Origin: Paenibacillus ihbetae
Lineage (GTDB): Bacteria; Bacillota; Bacilli; Paenibacillales; Paenibacillaceae
Direction of reading: 5' to 3'
Length of the DNA: 64,000 nucleotides
Assembly (NCBI RefSeq): GCF_002741055.1
Contig: NZ_CP016809.1
Coordinates: 4,256,501 to 4,320,500 of the forward strand
This document shows, piece by piece, positions 33,458-43,440 of this stretch. The number at the start of each line of letters is the position of its first letter. Within the stretch, counting starts at the first letter, position 1. Below the pieces are notes generated by a model, which saw only the letters and a list, made by a program, of their open reading frames with translations, had not been told where the DNA came from and searched no databases. Made by a program: the position numbers and the translations under genes.

Positions 33458-35203
33458 ATGGCAGCATCTAATATTATCGTAGTGGGCGGAGGCCTGGCCG
33501 GATTGATGGCAACCATCAAAGCGGCCGAAGCGGGAGCCCATGTTCATCTGTTCTCACTGGTACCTGTGAAACGTTCTCACTCCGTGTGCGCGCAAGGCGG
33601 CATTAACGGAGCGGTTAATACGAAAGGCGAAGGCGACTCCCCGTGGGAGCACTTTGACGATACGGTTTACGGCGGGGACTTCCTGGCGAACCAGCCGCCG
33701 GTCAAGGCTATGTGTGAAGCGGCTCCGGGCATTATTCACCTGATGGACCGCATGGGCGTTATGTTCAACCGTACGCCGGAAGGCCTTCTCGATTTCCGCC
33801 GCTTCGGCGGAACGAAGCATCACCGTACGGCGTTTGCCGGAGCGACGACCGGCCAGCAGCTGCTGTACGCGCTGGATGAGCAGGTGCGCCGCTGGGAAAC
33901 TGCGGGTCTCGTGACCAAGTACGAGAACTGGGAGTTCCTGAACGCGGTCATTGACGACGAGGGCGTATGCCGCGGCATAGCCGCCCAGGACCTTCGCTCC
34001 ATGGAGATCCGGGCGTTCAAGGCGGAGGCCGTCATTTTGGCCAGCGGTGGTCCCGGCATCATTTTCGGTAAAACGACGAACTCGGTTATCAACACCGGTA
34101 CGGCAGCAAGCGCGGTATACCAGCAGGGCGTATACTACGCCAATGGCGAATTCATCCAGATTCACCCGACCGCCATTCCGGGCGACGACAAGCTGCGTCT
34201 GATGTCGGAATCGGCCCGCGGTGAAGGCGGCCGGATCTGGACCTATAAAGACGGAAAGCCTTGGTATTTCCTTGAAGAGAAATACCCTGCATACGGCAAC
34301 CTCGTTCCGCGGGATATCGCAACTCGCGAGATCTTCTCCGTATGTGTGGACATGGGTCTTGGCATTAACGGCGAGAACATGGTATACCTGGATCTCTCCC
34401 ATAAGGATCCGAAGGAGCTGGACGTGAAGCTCGGGGGCATCATCGAGATCTATGAGAAGTTTATGGGTGACGACCCTCGCAAAATTCCGATGAAGATCTT
34501 CCCGGCAGTCCATTATTCCATGGGCGGCATGTGGGTCGATTACAACCAGATGACGAATATTCCGGGTCTGTTCGCAGCCGGGGAATGTGAATATCAATAT
34601 CACGGAGCCAACCGCTTGGGAGCCAACTCGCTCGTATCGGCCATTTACGGCGGTATGGTCGCAGGTCCGAAGGCGATCGAGTATATTAAAGGCTTGAAGA
34701 AATCGTCCGAGGATATCTCCTCCAGCGTCTTCGACCGGTACACGAAAGAGCAAACCGCGAAGTATGAAGGGCTTCTGAAGATGGAAGGCACGGAAAATGC
34801 TTACGTGATTCATAAAGAGCTTGGCGAATGGATGACCAACAACATGACCGTTGTCCGCTACAACGACAAGCTCCAGGAGACCATCAACAAGATCAAGGAA
34901 TTGAAGCAGCGCTACCGCAACATCAACATGACCGATACATCCCGCTGGAACAACCAAGGCGTGGCGTTCACGCGTCAGCTGTGGAACATGCTGGAGCTTG
35001 CGGAAGCTATGACGCTTGGAGCCCTGCTCCGGAACGAAAGCCGCGGAGCCCATTACAAGCCGGAGTTCCCTGACCGCAATGATGAGGAGTTCCTGAAAAC
35101 AACGAAAGCGAAATGGACCCCTGAAGGTCCGCAAATTTCGTACGAAGAAGTGGATGTTTCCTTAATCCCGCCGCGTATTCGCGACTATTCGAAAGAAAAG
35201 TAA
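33458..35203 (+). CDS. sdhA: Succinate dehydrogenase flavoprotein subunit SdhA
   Basis: The 581-residue catalytic subunit oxidising succinate to fumarate. FAD fold GGGLAGLMA near the N-terminus; H41 in KRSHSVCAQGG is the expected site of covalent FAD attachment; substrate-site segments HRTAFAG, HPTAIPG and the arginine-bearing SESARGEGG and GANRLGANSL are present. AAAGGAGTGAACG precedes the ATG. sdhB follows 15 bases later. The length is close to Bacillus SdhA. Confidence 0.96.
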   Translation: MAASNIIVVGGGLAGLMATIKAAEAGAHVHLFSLVPVKRSHSVCAQGGINGAVNTKGEGDSPWEHFDDTVYGGDFLANQPPVKAMCEAAPGIIHLMDRMGVMFNRTPEGLLDFRRFGGTKHHRTAFAGATTGQQLLYALDEQVRRWETAGLVTKYENWEFLNAVIDDEGVCRGIAAQDLRSMEIRAFKAEAVILASGGPGIIFGKTTNSVINTGTAASAVYQQGVYYANGEFIQIHPTAIPGDDKLRLMSESARGEGGRIWTYKDGKPWYFLEEKYPAYGNLVPRDIATREIFSVCVDMGLGINGENMVYLDLSHKDPKELDVKLGGIIEIYEKFMGDDPRKIPMKIFPAVHYSMGGMWVDYNQMTNIPGLFAAGECEYQYHGANRLGANSLVSAIYGGMVAGPKAIEYIKGLKKSSEDISSSVFDRYTKEQTAKYEGLLKMEGTENAYVIHKELGEWMTNNMTVVRYNDKLQETINKIKELKQRYRNINMTDTSRWNNQGVAFTRQLWNMLELAEAMTLGALLRNESRGAHYKPEFPDRNDEEFLKTTKAKWTPEGPQISYEEVDVSLIPPRIRDYSKEK

Positions 35204-35218
35204 GAAGGGGGATTTACC

Positions 35219-35983
35219 ATGGCTCAAACGGCAACCGCCTCAAAGAGTGTGAAATTTATTATAACTCGCCAGGACAATCCGGAATCCAAATCGTATACAG
35301 AGGAATTTGAGGTTCCATATCGTCCCGGCATGAACGTCATCAGTGCGCTGATGGAAATTCAGCGCAATCCGAAGAACGCGCAAGGCCAAACGACTTCCCC
35401 GGTATGCTGGGACTCCAACTGTCTGGAGGAAGTGTGCGGTGCCTGTTCGATGGTCATCAACGGTAAGCCGCGCCAGGCCTGTGCTGCACTGATCGACAAG
35501 CTGGAGCAGCCGATCCGCATCCAGCCGATGAAGACCTTCCCTGTCGTCCGCGACTTGGTCATCGACCGGAGCAGGATGTTCTCCGCCCTGAAGCGGGTTA
35601 AAGCCTGGATTCCGATCGACGGCACGTATGATCTCGGTCCCGGTCCCCGCATGGCGGAGAAGAAGCGCCAGTGGGCTTACGAGCTGTCCAAGTGCATGAC
35701 GTGCGGTGTATGTCTCGAGGCTTGCCCGAATGTCAACGAGAAAACCGACTTTATCGGTCCTGCGGCCATTTCCCAGGTTCGCTTGTTCAATGCCCATCCA
35801 ACGGGCGAGTTGAACAAGGAGGAGCGTCTTGAGGCGCTTATGCAGGACGGCGGCATCGAAGGCTGCGGCAACTCGCAGAACTGCGTACGCTCCTGTCCGA
35901 AAGGCATTCCGCTGACGACATCGATCGCGGAGATGAATAAAGAAACAACGAAGCATCTGTTCAAGCGCTGGCTCAGCGTCTAG
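35219..35983 (+). CDS. sdhB: Succinate dehydrogenase iron-sulfur subunit SdhB
   Basis: The 254-residue electron-transfer subunit. The N-terminal ferredoxin domain carries the [2Fe-2S] cysteines in VCWDSNC and EVCGACSM; the C-terminal domain has CMTCGVCLEACP for [4Fe-4S] and NCVRSCPKGIP for the remaining clusters. AGAAGGGGGAT precedes the ATG. It ends the sdhCAB operon, before a strong terminator. Confidence 0.96.
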   Translation: MAQTATASKSVKFIITRQDNPESKSYTEEFEVPYRPGMNVISALMEIQRNPKNAQGQTTSPVCWDSNCLEEVCGACSMVINGKPRQACAALIDKLEQPIRIQPMKTFPVVRDLVIDRSRMFSALKRVKAWIPIDGTYDLGPGPRMAEKKRQWAYELSKCMTCGVCLEACPNVNEKTDFIGPAAISQVRLFNAHPTGELNKEERLEALMQDGGIEGCGNSQNCVRSCPKGIPLTTSIAEMNKETTKHLFKRWLSV

Positions 35984-36008
35984 AACCGAAAAGCTTACGA
36001 TATTGGCA

Positions 36009-36059
36009 ACAGCAGCGCCTGACCGCTTGTATGCATTCGCGGTCGGGCGCTGTTTTGTT
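36009..36059 (+). terminator. Intrinsic terminator after sdhB
   Basis: ACAGCAGCGCCTGACCGC pairs with GCGGTCGGGCGCTGT, followed by TTTTGTT. Confidence 0.85.
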
Positions 36060-36102
36060 GTACGATAATAGAGAACTTTTTATTCAAAGGTGGTACGCAA
36101 AC

Positions 36103-36903
36103 ATGATTACAGAAAGACCGATTACGATCCGGGATTTGAGCCGGGATTTCGCCGCTTTGGGCGTAAAGGAGGGGATGACCGTGCTTCTCCATTCTTCGCT
36201 TAAGAGCATCGGCGGATGGATCGTCGGCGGAGCCGAAGCCGTCATTCTCGCGCTGGAGGAGGTGCTAGGCAAGGAAGGGACGCTGGTGATGCCGACGCAG
36301 TCCCCGAATTTAACGAACCCGGAAACCTGGGGGAATCCGCCGGCGGATCCCCAATGGTGGCAGCTGATCCGGGACAGTATGCCTCCCTATGATCCCGATG
36401 CAACCGTAACCTCGGGAATGGGGATTATTCCGGAAACGTTCCGCAAACAGAAAGGGGTCATCCGGAGCCTTCATCCGCACGTCTCCTTCGCAGCTCGCGG
36501 CCGTGCAGCGAGAGAACTTATGGAACCGCATCCGCTGACTGACGGCCTCGGGGAATCCTCGCCGCTGGCCCGGTTGTACGCGGCAGATGCCTTCGTGTTG
36601 ATGCTCGGAACCGGCTATGGCAGCGATACCTCCTTTCATCTGGCCGAGTACCGGGCAGCGTGGAGGGGCAAAGAGCATATCACGTCCCAAGCTCCGGTAT
36701 CGCGAGCCGGGGGCAAGACGGAATGGGTATCCTTTTCGGATATCAATTATCATTCCGACGACTTTGAAGCGCTGGGGGCGGCATTTGAGCAGGCGTGCAA
36801 GGAAGACTGCAGTTTCGGGAATGTAGGCGCTGCCTCCTGCGTGCTGGTCAAACAGCGTAGAATGGTCGATTTTGCCGTCGATTGGCTGGCCCGTAACCGG
36901 TAA
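36103..36903 (+). CDS. AAC(3)-family aminoglycoside N-acetyltransferase-like protein (YokD-like)
   Basis: A 266-residue member of the antibiotic NAT family. Marks are VLLHSSLKSIGGWIVGGAEAVI near the N-terminus, LVMPTQSPN, the SGMGIIPETFR segment, RSLHPHVSFAA, and LGTGYGSDTSFHLAEY. Relatives include true aminoglycoside 3-N-acetyltransferases and chromosomal proteins such as YokD whose substrate may be another amine. No other resistance or mobile gene is nearby, so a housekeeping acetyltransferase is the more cautious view. AAAGGTGG precedes the ATG at 36103. Confidence 0.85.
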   Translation: MITERPITIRDLSRDFAALGVKEGMTVLLHSSLKSIGGWIVGGAEAVILALEEVLGKEGTLVMPTQSPNLTNPETWGNPPADPQWWQLIRDSMPPYDPDATVTSGMGIIPETFRKQKGVIRSLHPHVSFAARGRAARELMEPHPLTDGLGESSPLARLYAADAFVLMLGTGYGSDTSFHLAEYRAAWRGKEHITSQAPVSRAGGKTEWVSFSDINYHSDDFEALGAAFEQACKEDCSFGNVGAASCVLVKQRRMVDFAVDWLARNR

Positions 36904-37030
36904 AAGGCGGATTGCCAAGGAACGCCAGTTGCATGAGCTCCTCTCCAAGGGTAATAGACGATAAGGCGTTATTATACGGCCGGAGGTAGATGATGGTCGT
37001 TAAAGAGGCCGTAGAAAGGAGGGAACGCTC

Positions 37031-37726
37031 ATGAGCTGGTGGATGTGGCTGCTCAATTTGGTTGGCTTGGTAGGCTTGATTTATGCGTTCTACATGATGG
37101 ACAAGAAGTGGTCAAGCCGGCCGCTGCTGCTGGCACCGTTGCTGATTTATGTCCTGGTGTCGGTGGAGGATTTGCTCGGCTGGATCGATCTGATGAAAAT
37201 TGTACCTGGAGAGGGAGGGATGCGGGCTCTCATCGTGATCTTCTCCTTGTGCTCCGTTGTCTTCTATGTGCTGTACATTTTCGATAAGATTGCAGATTCC
37301 GTGAACCGGCATGTCGATATGAAGACGACGCTCGTCCGAATCAGCTTGGCCGCTGCCATGTGCATTTTATTTTTCACGCTGGTATATATGTCGATTTACA
37401 AGCTGTTCGGCGGCGTATCCTTCGAAGGGGATAATCTCGGAGAGGACCCGCTGTCGCAGTTCGTGACCTTTCTGTATTTCAGCATGGCCACGTTCGTAAC
37501 GGTCGGGTATGGGGATGTTAGTCCGGTTGACAACACTTCAAGACTTGTCGTCATCTTGGAGATCGCCTTCAGCTTTATCACCGTTGCTTACGCGCTGTCC
37601 ATGCTGGGAACACTGCGGCAAATATTCAAGCCGGGGAGCGATCAGCCTGAAATCTACAGCACAGAAGAGGGCGGCGAGCCGGGGACGGCAGCCCCGCCCC
37701 ACAGACGCAAGCATTACACCCGATAA
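37031..37726 (+). CDS. Two-pore-domain-type K+ channel protein
   Basis: A 231-residue membrane protein with three N-terminal helices, then a typical Ion_trans_2 pore: helix, re-entrant loop with selectivity filter TVGYGD near residue 160, and a last helix. A polar cytoplasmic tail of about 35 residues ends in basic HRRKHYTR. No RCK domain is attached. AAAGGAGGGAACG precedes the ATG. Its presence near ktrBA adds a second potassium pathway. Confidence 0.88.
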   Translation: MSWWMWLLNLVGLVGLIYAFYMMDKKWSSRPLLLAPLLIYVLVSVEDLLGWIDLMKIVPGEGGMRALIVIFSLCSVVFYVLYIFDKIADSVNRHVDMKTTLVRISLAAAMCILFFTLVYMSIYKLFGGVSFEGDNLGEDPLSQFVTFLYFSMATFVTVGYGDVSPVDNTSRLVVILEIAFSFITVAYALSMLGTLRQIFKPGSDQPEIYSTEEGGEPGTAAPPHRRKHYTR

Positions 37727-37931
37727 TCAGCCAGGCTTGACGAGCGCAGGAAATGATTTCGGCTCAAGGCGCATTGGATGCTCATGCTGATATTGCAGGG
37801 AGCGTAGCTGCAGCAATCATCAAAAATTTGATCTCATATACCGTTGATAGGCACCCAGCCGGGAAGGGAGCAGAGACTCCAACGACACCACCAAGCTCCA
37901 AGGTCTGCTCTCATTGATGGTTATCCCCGTT

Positions 37932-39311
37932 TTACGGCTTTAGCAGCCTCTTAAGAATGCTGAGCCCGTTTTTGGACGGATATCGGAATTTAAAGTCGAA
38001 CCGGTTCGTCTGCTTCAGCACGCTTTTCATATGCGAGAACGTGTAGAAGCTGTATTGCCCGTGATATGAGCCCATCCCGCTCTCACCGACGCCGCCGAAC
38101 GGCAAATATGGCGTAGCCAGATGCATGAGCGTATCGTTGACGCAGCCTCCGCCGAAGGAGACGGAGGACAGCACATGCTCCTGTACTTCTTCATTCTCGG
38201 TGAACAAATACAATGCAAGCGGCTTGGGGCGAGACTGAACGGCCCGGATCGCTTCATTTATATCCTCATAAGTCAGGATCGGGCATACGGGTCCGAAGAT
38301 CTCTTCATCCATAACCGGCATATCCCATGTCACCTGATCCAGAACCGTCGGTTCGATGCGGAGCATTTCCTTATCGGCCCTGCCGCCATGACGGAGGCGG
38401 CCGTTATCCAGAAAGCCTGCCAGCCGATCGAAATGCTTCTCGGTTACTATTCGGCCATATTCAGGATTGCTCAGCGGCTCCGGGCCATAGAAGTCCACGA
38501 TCGCTTCCTTTAAATAAGCGATGAACGGCTCCTTTACGCGGCTGTGAACCAATACATAATCCGGTGCGACGCATGTCTGGCCGGCATTCGTGAACTTTCC
38601 GAAGGCAACGCGGGATGCCGTCAGCTTCAAGGGCGCATCCTCATGAACGATGCAGGGGCTTTTGCCCCCGAGCTCAAGCGTGAGGGGAGTCAGATGCTTC
38701 GCTGCCGCTTCCATCACGATTTTCCCCACATTTACGCTGCCTGTAAAAAAGATATAGTCCAGCTTCTGCTTCAGCAGCTCGGTGCTGACCTCCGGTCCGC
38801 CCTCAACAGAAGCCACATACTCTGACGGGAAAGCTTCCTCCAAGATGGACGTAATGAGCGCGGAGACGGCGGGCGTCAGCTCGGACGGCTTAACTATAGC
38901 GGTATTGCCTGCAGCCAGCGCGCCGATCAGAGGAGAGATGGCAAGCTGCCAAGGGTAATTCCAGGGAGCAATAATCAGCACGCTGCCGTACGGCTCAGGG
39001 TAGATCATTCCCTTGCTCCCGACATGCGTCAGGGCCGTTTTCACGCGCCCGGGTTTGCTCCAGCGTTTTATATTGTTCAAGATATGCGAGAGCTCTTTGT
39101 ACACGATCCCGATTTCAGTCGTATAGGCTTCCTGCTCGCTCTTGTTCAGGTCTTGGCGCAGCGCCTGGATCACCTCGCTCTCCCTGGCGACGATGATCTG
39201 GCGGAGTCTGGTGAGCTGCCGGATCCGGTATTCGGGCTCCTTCGTGAATCCTTTCAGAAAAAACTGCTTCTGCGATGAAACTAATGACGGGATGGATTCG
39301 TTAACAGTCAT
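37932..39311 (-). CDS. Aldehyde dehydrogenase (class 3/YwdH-like)
   Basis: A 459-residue NAD(P)-dependent aldehyde dehydrogenase. [15 protein letters not shown] (nucleotide binding), LELGGKSP with the general-base Glu, and [11 protein letters not shown] with the catalytic Cys are present. The short form without extra N-terminal domain and the SGMGSYHG and FPYPSK-like C-terminus fit class 3/fatty-aldehyde dehydrogenases. The start is placed at the ATG at 39311, though AAAGGAG lies about 14 bases upstream; a CTG two codons earlier has better spacing. Transcribed alone, divergent from the phosphoesterase. Confidence 0.88.
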   Translation of the reverse strand: MTVNESIPSLVSSQKQFFLKGFTKEPEYRIRQLTRLRQIIVARESEVIQALRQDLNKSEQEAYTTEIGIVYKELSHILNNIKRWSKPGRVKTALTHVGSKGMIYPEPYGSVLIIAPWNYPWQLAISPLIGALAAGNTAIVKPSELTPAVSALITSILEEAFPSEYVASVEGGPEVSTELLKQKLDYIFFTGSVNVGKIVMEAAAKHLTPLTLELGGKSPCIVHEDAPLKLTASRVAFGKFTNAGQTCVAPDYVLVHSRVKEPFIAYLKEAIVDFYGPEPLSNPEYGRIVTEKHFDRLAGFLDNGRLRHGGRADKEMLRIEPTVLDQVTWDMPVMDEEIFGPVCPILTYEDINEAIRAVQSRPKPLALYLFTENEEVQEHVLSSVSFGGGCVNDTLMHLATPYLPFGGVGESGMGSYHGQYSFYTFSHMKSVLKQTNRFDFKFRYPSKNGLSILKRLLKP

Positions 39312-39474
39312 AAGCAGGCTGCAGGCTCCTTTCCATGGGCATCGACGGCATAGACTTGTAAGATTTATTGTGCAAAGCAATATGCTTAACCGTTATTTCG
39401 AACTAACAACGGATAAGATCACGCCAATACAATCCATGTGTTCTTTCCCATATTATATAGGAGGATGTCCGATT

Positions 39475-40383
39475 ATGAAAAATTCATCCACAGGGCCTCA
39501 GCGCGCATCCAGCCAAGCGGATGCCAAGCCGGCGGCGGGCACGACCATGACCCGGCGCCGGTTTCTGAAGCATGGGGCGGCTGCGCTGCTGGGAGCAGGC
39601 CTTGCGGTGGGTGCCTACGCCTCCTTGTGGGAGCCTAACCGACTGGAGGTCAGGAGGCTCACGCTGGCGCTTGCCGGTCTGCCTGCTGCTTTCAACGGCT
39701 TGAAGGTCGTACAGTTTAGCGATATGCATCTGGGCTTTTACACCGGTGCCAAGGATGCCGTCCGGGTGGTTGAAGCGATTAACCGGGAGCAGCCTGATCT
39801 CATATGCTTTACAGGGGATATGGTGGACGGGGAGCTTGATGCTTTGGAGGAAGCGATCCAGCCGTTGTCCGGACTGGAAGCCGCGTTCGGCAAATACTCG
39901 ATCCTCGGCAACCATGATTTCTACGATGTCGCGAAGCTGATCCGGATGGAGGAGAAGGCGGGATTCACCGTGCTGCGCAACAGCCGCGTTATGCTCAAGC
40001 GAGGCGGCGAAGCGATCGCGGTTGCGGGCTTGGATGACGGAATTTGGGGACGTCCTGATCCGGCAGCGACGCTGGACGGACTGCCGGAGGGGATGTTCAA
40101 GCTGGTGCTGATGCATGAACCGGACTATGGCGATACAACAGCGGAGTACCCGGTTCATCTGCAGCTCTCCGGTCACAGTCACGGCGGACAGGTACGGCTG
40201 CCTTGGCTCGGGGAGGTTGTTACGCCGCCGGGGGCGAAACGCTATGTCCAAGGCTTGTATCATGTCGGCAGCCGTGGGATGCCGCTGTACGTCAATCGGG
40301 GAATCGGGATGACGCAGCTTCCGGTCCGGCTATTATGTCAACCAGAGCTTACGGTATTGACGCTTCGTTCAGAAGGCGTGTGA
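39475..40383 (+). CDS. TAT-exported metallophosphoesterase (YkuE-like)
   Basis: A 302-residue protein with an N-terminal twin-arginine signal (MTRRRFLK then a hydrophobic AAALLGAGLAVGAY), so it is exported folded across the membrane. The calcineurin-like phosphoesterase core follows: FSDMHLG, FTGDMVDG, GNHDFY, LMHEPD, and LSGHSHGGQ, giving the full set of dinuclear metal ligands. The Bacillus relative YkuE is a TAT-secreted, cell-wall-bound phosphodiesterase. ATAGGAGGATG precedes the ATG. A terminator lies about 220 bases downstream. Confidence 0.9.
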   Translation: MKNSSTGPQRASSQADAKPAAGTTMTRRRFLKHGAAALLGAGLAVGAYASLWEPNRLEVRRLTLALAGLPAAFNGLKVVQFSDMHLGFYTGAKDAVRVVEAINREQPDLICFTGDMVDGELDALEEAIQPLSGLEAAFGKYSILGNHDFYDVAKLIRMEEKAGFTVLRNSRVMLKRGGEAIAVAGLDDGIWGRPDPAATLDGLPEGMFKLVLMHEPDYGDTTAEYPVHLQLSGHSHGGQVRLPWLGEVVTPPGAKRYVQGLYHVGSRGMPLYVNRGIGMTQLPVRLLCQPELTVLTLRSEGV

Positions 40384-40601
40384 CCGTGCTAAGACTTGGT
40401 GCTTGAATTCAGCCATGCTGATTTGATAAGAACAAGGTGCGATAACATAACAGACAGCTGTTCATGTTCGGGCAAAAGGATCAATATGAAACGTACAATT
40501 TGAATTTTTGTTACACAAATGAAATATACCTGTTATGAAACTCTAACAGCGAGAGGTTAAACTTATCACATGACCCCCTTTTGAGAATATATATGATGCT
40601 T

Positions 40602-40632
40602 TTGGATCCGCTGTGCGGGTCCACTTTTTTTT
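40602..40632 (+). terminator. Intrinsic terminator after the phosphoesterase gene
   Basis: TGGATCCGC pairs with GCGGGTCCA with a 3-base loop, then a T run of eight. Confidence 0.8.
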
Positions 40633-40662
40633 GTTCATATTTAATATTTATCGATCCTCATT

Positions 40663-40713
40663 AAAAAAACAGAAGGGGTACCCCTATTAAAGAGGTACGG
40701 CAACCTTCTGTTT
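40663..40713 (-). terminator. Intrinsic terminator overlapping the PHP gene end
   Basis: On the minus strand AAACAGAAGG, inside the last PHP codons, pairs with CCTTCTGTTT outside the gene, then a T run. Confidence 0.75.
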
Positions 40714-41496
40714 CTGCTCGTAATAGACCCATTCCTTAAATCCGATCTCTTTCAAAACCTTGGCCACTTCCTCGAACTCGTCGCCGACCCGGGAAGGCTT
40801 ATGGGCGTCCGAGCCGAAGGTCACATCGACGCCGTAATGATGCGCGACCTCCAGAATTTCATTGGACGGGTACCATCCGCCGCACAGCTTCGTTTTGCCG
40901 GAGGTATTGATCTCAATCGCCAGTCCGGATTCCGCGATGACCTTCAGCGTTTCTTCAATCGCTTCATCTGCCTTGATTTCGGAGAATAACGGATAGTTGC
41001 CCTTCATGGCATCCATGTGGGCGATGATTTGGAACATCCCGCTTCGCGCGGACTGCCGGATCAGATTGAAATATTCCTCCTTATCGGCCACCTGCTCGGA
41101 CGGCGACAGCTTCTTCCACCGGTTTTTATTAAAAATGCTGATGCCTCTCACATGGTGGATGGAGCCGATAATGTAATCGAAAGGGTAGGCGGCCATCGCC
41201 TGTTGATATACATTGGCATGCTCCGGAAAGAAATCCGATTCGATTCCGAGCAGTACCTTGATCTTCCCCTCGTACTCCCGCTTCAATTGCAGGACTTCCT
41301 GGACGTACCCGTCAAAGTCGGCTTTGGCCATAGAGATCGAAGGGAAAGGATGCTCCTCCTCGCTTCCGAAATATGGGGTATGGTCCGAAATCCCGATGAC
41401 TTGCAAATCCGCGGCAATGGCCGCTTCGATATAATCCCGAATATTCCCGTCCGCATGGCCGCAGCGGAAATGGTGGGTGTGCAGATCAAATTTCAT
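40687..41496 (-). CDS. PHP-domain histidinol-phosphatase (HisJ/HisK type)
   Basis: A 269-residue metal-dependent phosphatase of the PHP fold. Metal-binding segments are present in order: HTHHFRCGHADG at the N-terminus, SDHTPYFG, GIESDFFPE, GSIHHV, IAHMDAMKG, and SDAHKPSRVG near the end. Size and pattern fit the histidinol-phosphatase of Bacilli, the penultimate step of histidine synthesis, although no other his gene is here. AAGGAGGGC precedes the ATG. Alone, with its terminator formed partly by the coding end. Confidence 0.85.
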   Translation of the reverse strand: MKFDLHTHHFRCGHADGNIRDYIEAAIAADLQVIGISDHTPYFGSEEEHPFPSISMAKADFDGYVQEVLQLKREYEGKIKVLLGIESDFFPEHANVYQQAMAAYPFDYIIGSIHHVRGISIFNKNRWKKLSPSEQVADKEEYFNLIRQSARSGMFQIIAHMDAMKGNYPLFSEIKADEAIEETLKVIAESGLAIEINTSGKTKLCGGWYPSNEILEVAHHYGVDVTFGSDAHKPSRVGDEFEEVAKVLKEIGFKEWVYYEQKQKVAVPL

Positions 41497-41568
41497 GATA
41501 AGCCCTCCTTCATGCTGTTACCGTCCTACATAATATCGAGAACCTGATTCCGATCATCGCTATCGTGC

Positions 41569-42471
41569 TTACTCGGTGCTGATGAATTGCGTTTCCGGCA
41601 TGCCCTTCAAGTCGCTTAGAAACTGCCGCATGGCCGAGCTGACATAACGACCGCTCTTGTAGATGACGCCGACCGGATGGCTTACCTCCAGCTCGCTGAG
41701 CGGAACGATTTGCAGGGTGCCGTTTCGAAGCTCGGTCGCTACGGATTGCTTCGAAATGATGGCGGCGCCAAGATTGATCTCGACCATCCGTTTGATCTCC
41801 TCGCTGCTGGACAGCTCCATGACGACCTGAGGATCGATGCCGTGCTTCTTCATGACGTCGTCGGCGAAACGGCGGCCAACGGTATCGCGCGATAGCAAAA
41901 TAAGAGGCGTGCTGCCAAGCACATCGATACTTGCCTTGGATAGTTTGGCCAGCGGGTGCTGAGGGGATACAACTAACTCAAACGTGTCGTAGTACAGGAT
42001 GGATGTACTGAGGTTGGGATTGCGTTCAATCAAATAACCGATCCCGATGTCGATGAGACCATTCTCCACACTATGGTAGATTTGCGAGGATGCCATGGAT
42101 TGAATGGTTGTTTTGATGTGGGGGAACTGATCCTGGAAGTAGGAAAGAACCCGGGGCAGAATCTGAATGGCGATGGAAGTGGTCGTACCTAATTGAATAT
42201 GCCCTTGAGGCGTCTGGTCTAGATCCGACAGCCGCTGCTTCAGCTCGTCCACGATGCTCAGGATTTGCTCGGCATGCTCCACGAACACCTGTCCACGGTC
42301 GGTTAACGTTACCGGCTGGCTCCGGTCTACCAGCACGGTTTTGAACTCTTCCTCCAAGCTCTTGATCTGAGCCGATACGGCCGGTTGTGTCAGATTAAGA
42401 AGCTCTCCGGCTTTGCGAAAGCTCATCGTTTTGGAGATGGTAATAAGCGTTTCCAATTGGCTGATGTTCAT
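41569..42471 (-). CDS. LysR-family transcriptional regulator (CysL-like)
   Basis: A 300-residue LTTR with HTH FRKAGELLNLTQPAVSAQIKSLEEEF at about 16-42 and effector domain from about 90 (IQLGTTTSIAIQILPR). The pattern is closest to the CysL/CbbR/YwfK group of Bacilli, which sense small metabolites such as sulfur or carbon intermediates, but the effector is not deducible. The start is MNISQLETL at 42471, after AGGAGGAAGGC; 17 upstream codons of the open frame are not used. Divergent from cheX across about 410 bases. Confidence 0.87.
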   Translation of the reverse strand: MNISQLETLITISKTMSFRKAGELLNLTQPAVSAQIKSLEEEFKTVLVDRSQPVTLTDRGQVFVEHAEQILSIVDELKQRLSDLDQTPQGHIQLGTTTSIAIQILPRVLSYFQDQFPHIKTTIQSMASSQIYHSVENGLIDIGIGYLIERNPNLSTSILYYDTFELVVSPQHPLAKLSKASIDVLGSTPLILLSRDTVGRRFADDVMKKHGIDPQVVMELSSSEEIKRMVEINLGAAIISKQSVATELRNGTLQIVPLSELEVSHPVGVIYKSGRYVSSAMRQFLSDLKGMPETQFISTE

Positions 42472-42881
42472 AGCCTTCCTCCTTACTTGATATGATTCTT
42501 CCGCTCTTAACTCCACGTGCAACCCGCTTTATTTAAATTATAGGGTATTCTGCCGGAAGGAGCAATTAAGGGCGGCATCCTGCTCATGTCAGCTAAAAAG
42601 TTTCGAAATCCGGACATTTATTATTAAAAGATTGCGAATGCATCCGATAATAGTAAAGTAGACATAGCTTCAGGTGAGACCAAAGTACCTTCTGAGCAAA
42701 TGGATGACCGAATGCGAAACCGATGTTATTACGATAGCTCCAAGGTTGAAACAGCTGTTGGAACAGGGGGTTGTCGCTAATTTGTGATGATTTATTACAG
42801 GGTATCCATTATAATGTTTAATAAATCGTTGGGACTTTGGGACCCTGACCAACAACCCAGTGAAAGGGGCGAAAGTAAGGA
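42472..42881. promoter_or_regulatory. Divergent region between LysR and cheX
   Basis: No supported gene. A TATAAT box near 42811 on the plus strand is a plausible -10 for cheX, with AAAGGGGCG as ribosome binding site. I found no clear LysR-type T-N11-A site that stands out. Confidence 0.4.
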
Positions 42882-43340
42882 ATGAAAGCGGAAGTCATCA
42901 ATCCTTTTTTAGAGTCCGCACGACATGTGATCGAGCAAGTCATACAGGTTTCACCTTCCACGGGGAATCTTGGGGTCAAAGAGATCGGATTTATCGAGAA
43001 TCATATCTGGATCCAAATCGGAATGACAGGGCAAATGAACGGGGATATCGTATTTGGAATCCAGGAGAAGGTAGCGCTGCATATGGTATCGGCCATGATG
43101 GGCGGCTACGTCATTACCGAAATGGACGAGATGGGACAGAGTGCGATCTCGGAGCTGGGCAATATGATCAGCGGCAATGCCAGCATGATATTGTCCAACC
43201 AGGGGGTAAGCGTTGATATTACGCCGCCGCGGGTGATTAAGTCGGATCATGCCTCCAGCCTGTTTCAGAAAAAAGCGCTGTGCATTCCCCTCATGATGGA
43301 AGGCATCGGCGAACTGGATATTCAAGTCATGATTTCGTAA
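42882..43340 (+). CDS. CheX-family chemotaxis phosphatase
   Basis: A 152-residue CheC/CheX/FliY-fold protein. CheX removes phosphate from CheY-P and tunes the flagellar motor. The catalytic helix SAISELGNMISGN shows the family ExxN pair, and the fold ends in VRIPLMMEG-like LCIPLMMEGIGELDIQVM strands. It has a single such helix as CheX does, unlike CheC with two. No other chemotaxis gene is adjacent. GAAAGGGGCG precedes the ATG. Confidence 0.85.
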   Translation: MKAEVINPFLESARHVIEQVIQVSPSTGNLGVKEIGFIENHIWIQIGMTGQMNGDIVFGIQEKVALHMVSAMMGGYVITEMDEMGQSAISELGNMISGNASMILSNQGVSVDITPPRVIKSDHASSLFQKKALCIPLMMEGIGELDIQVMIS

Positions 43341-43440
43341 AATAAGACCAAGTGAGCCGCCGTGCTCCTTCGGGGCAGTGCCGGGAAGCCGGCAGGCGCT
43401 GATAGGGAACCCTAGCGGCAAAGGAAGGGATAACGAAATC

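Noticed and set aside
33554..35134. Open frame of 526 codons on the minus strand
   Set aside because: It is the antisense shadow of sdhA, whose motifs are complete; such long shadows are common at this base composition.
36103..36903. Acquired aminoglycoside resistance gene
   Set aside because: No mobile element, integron or other resistance gene nearby; base composition like its neighbours. A chromosomal YokD-like gene is more likely.
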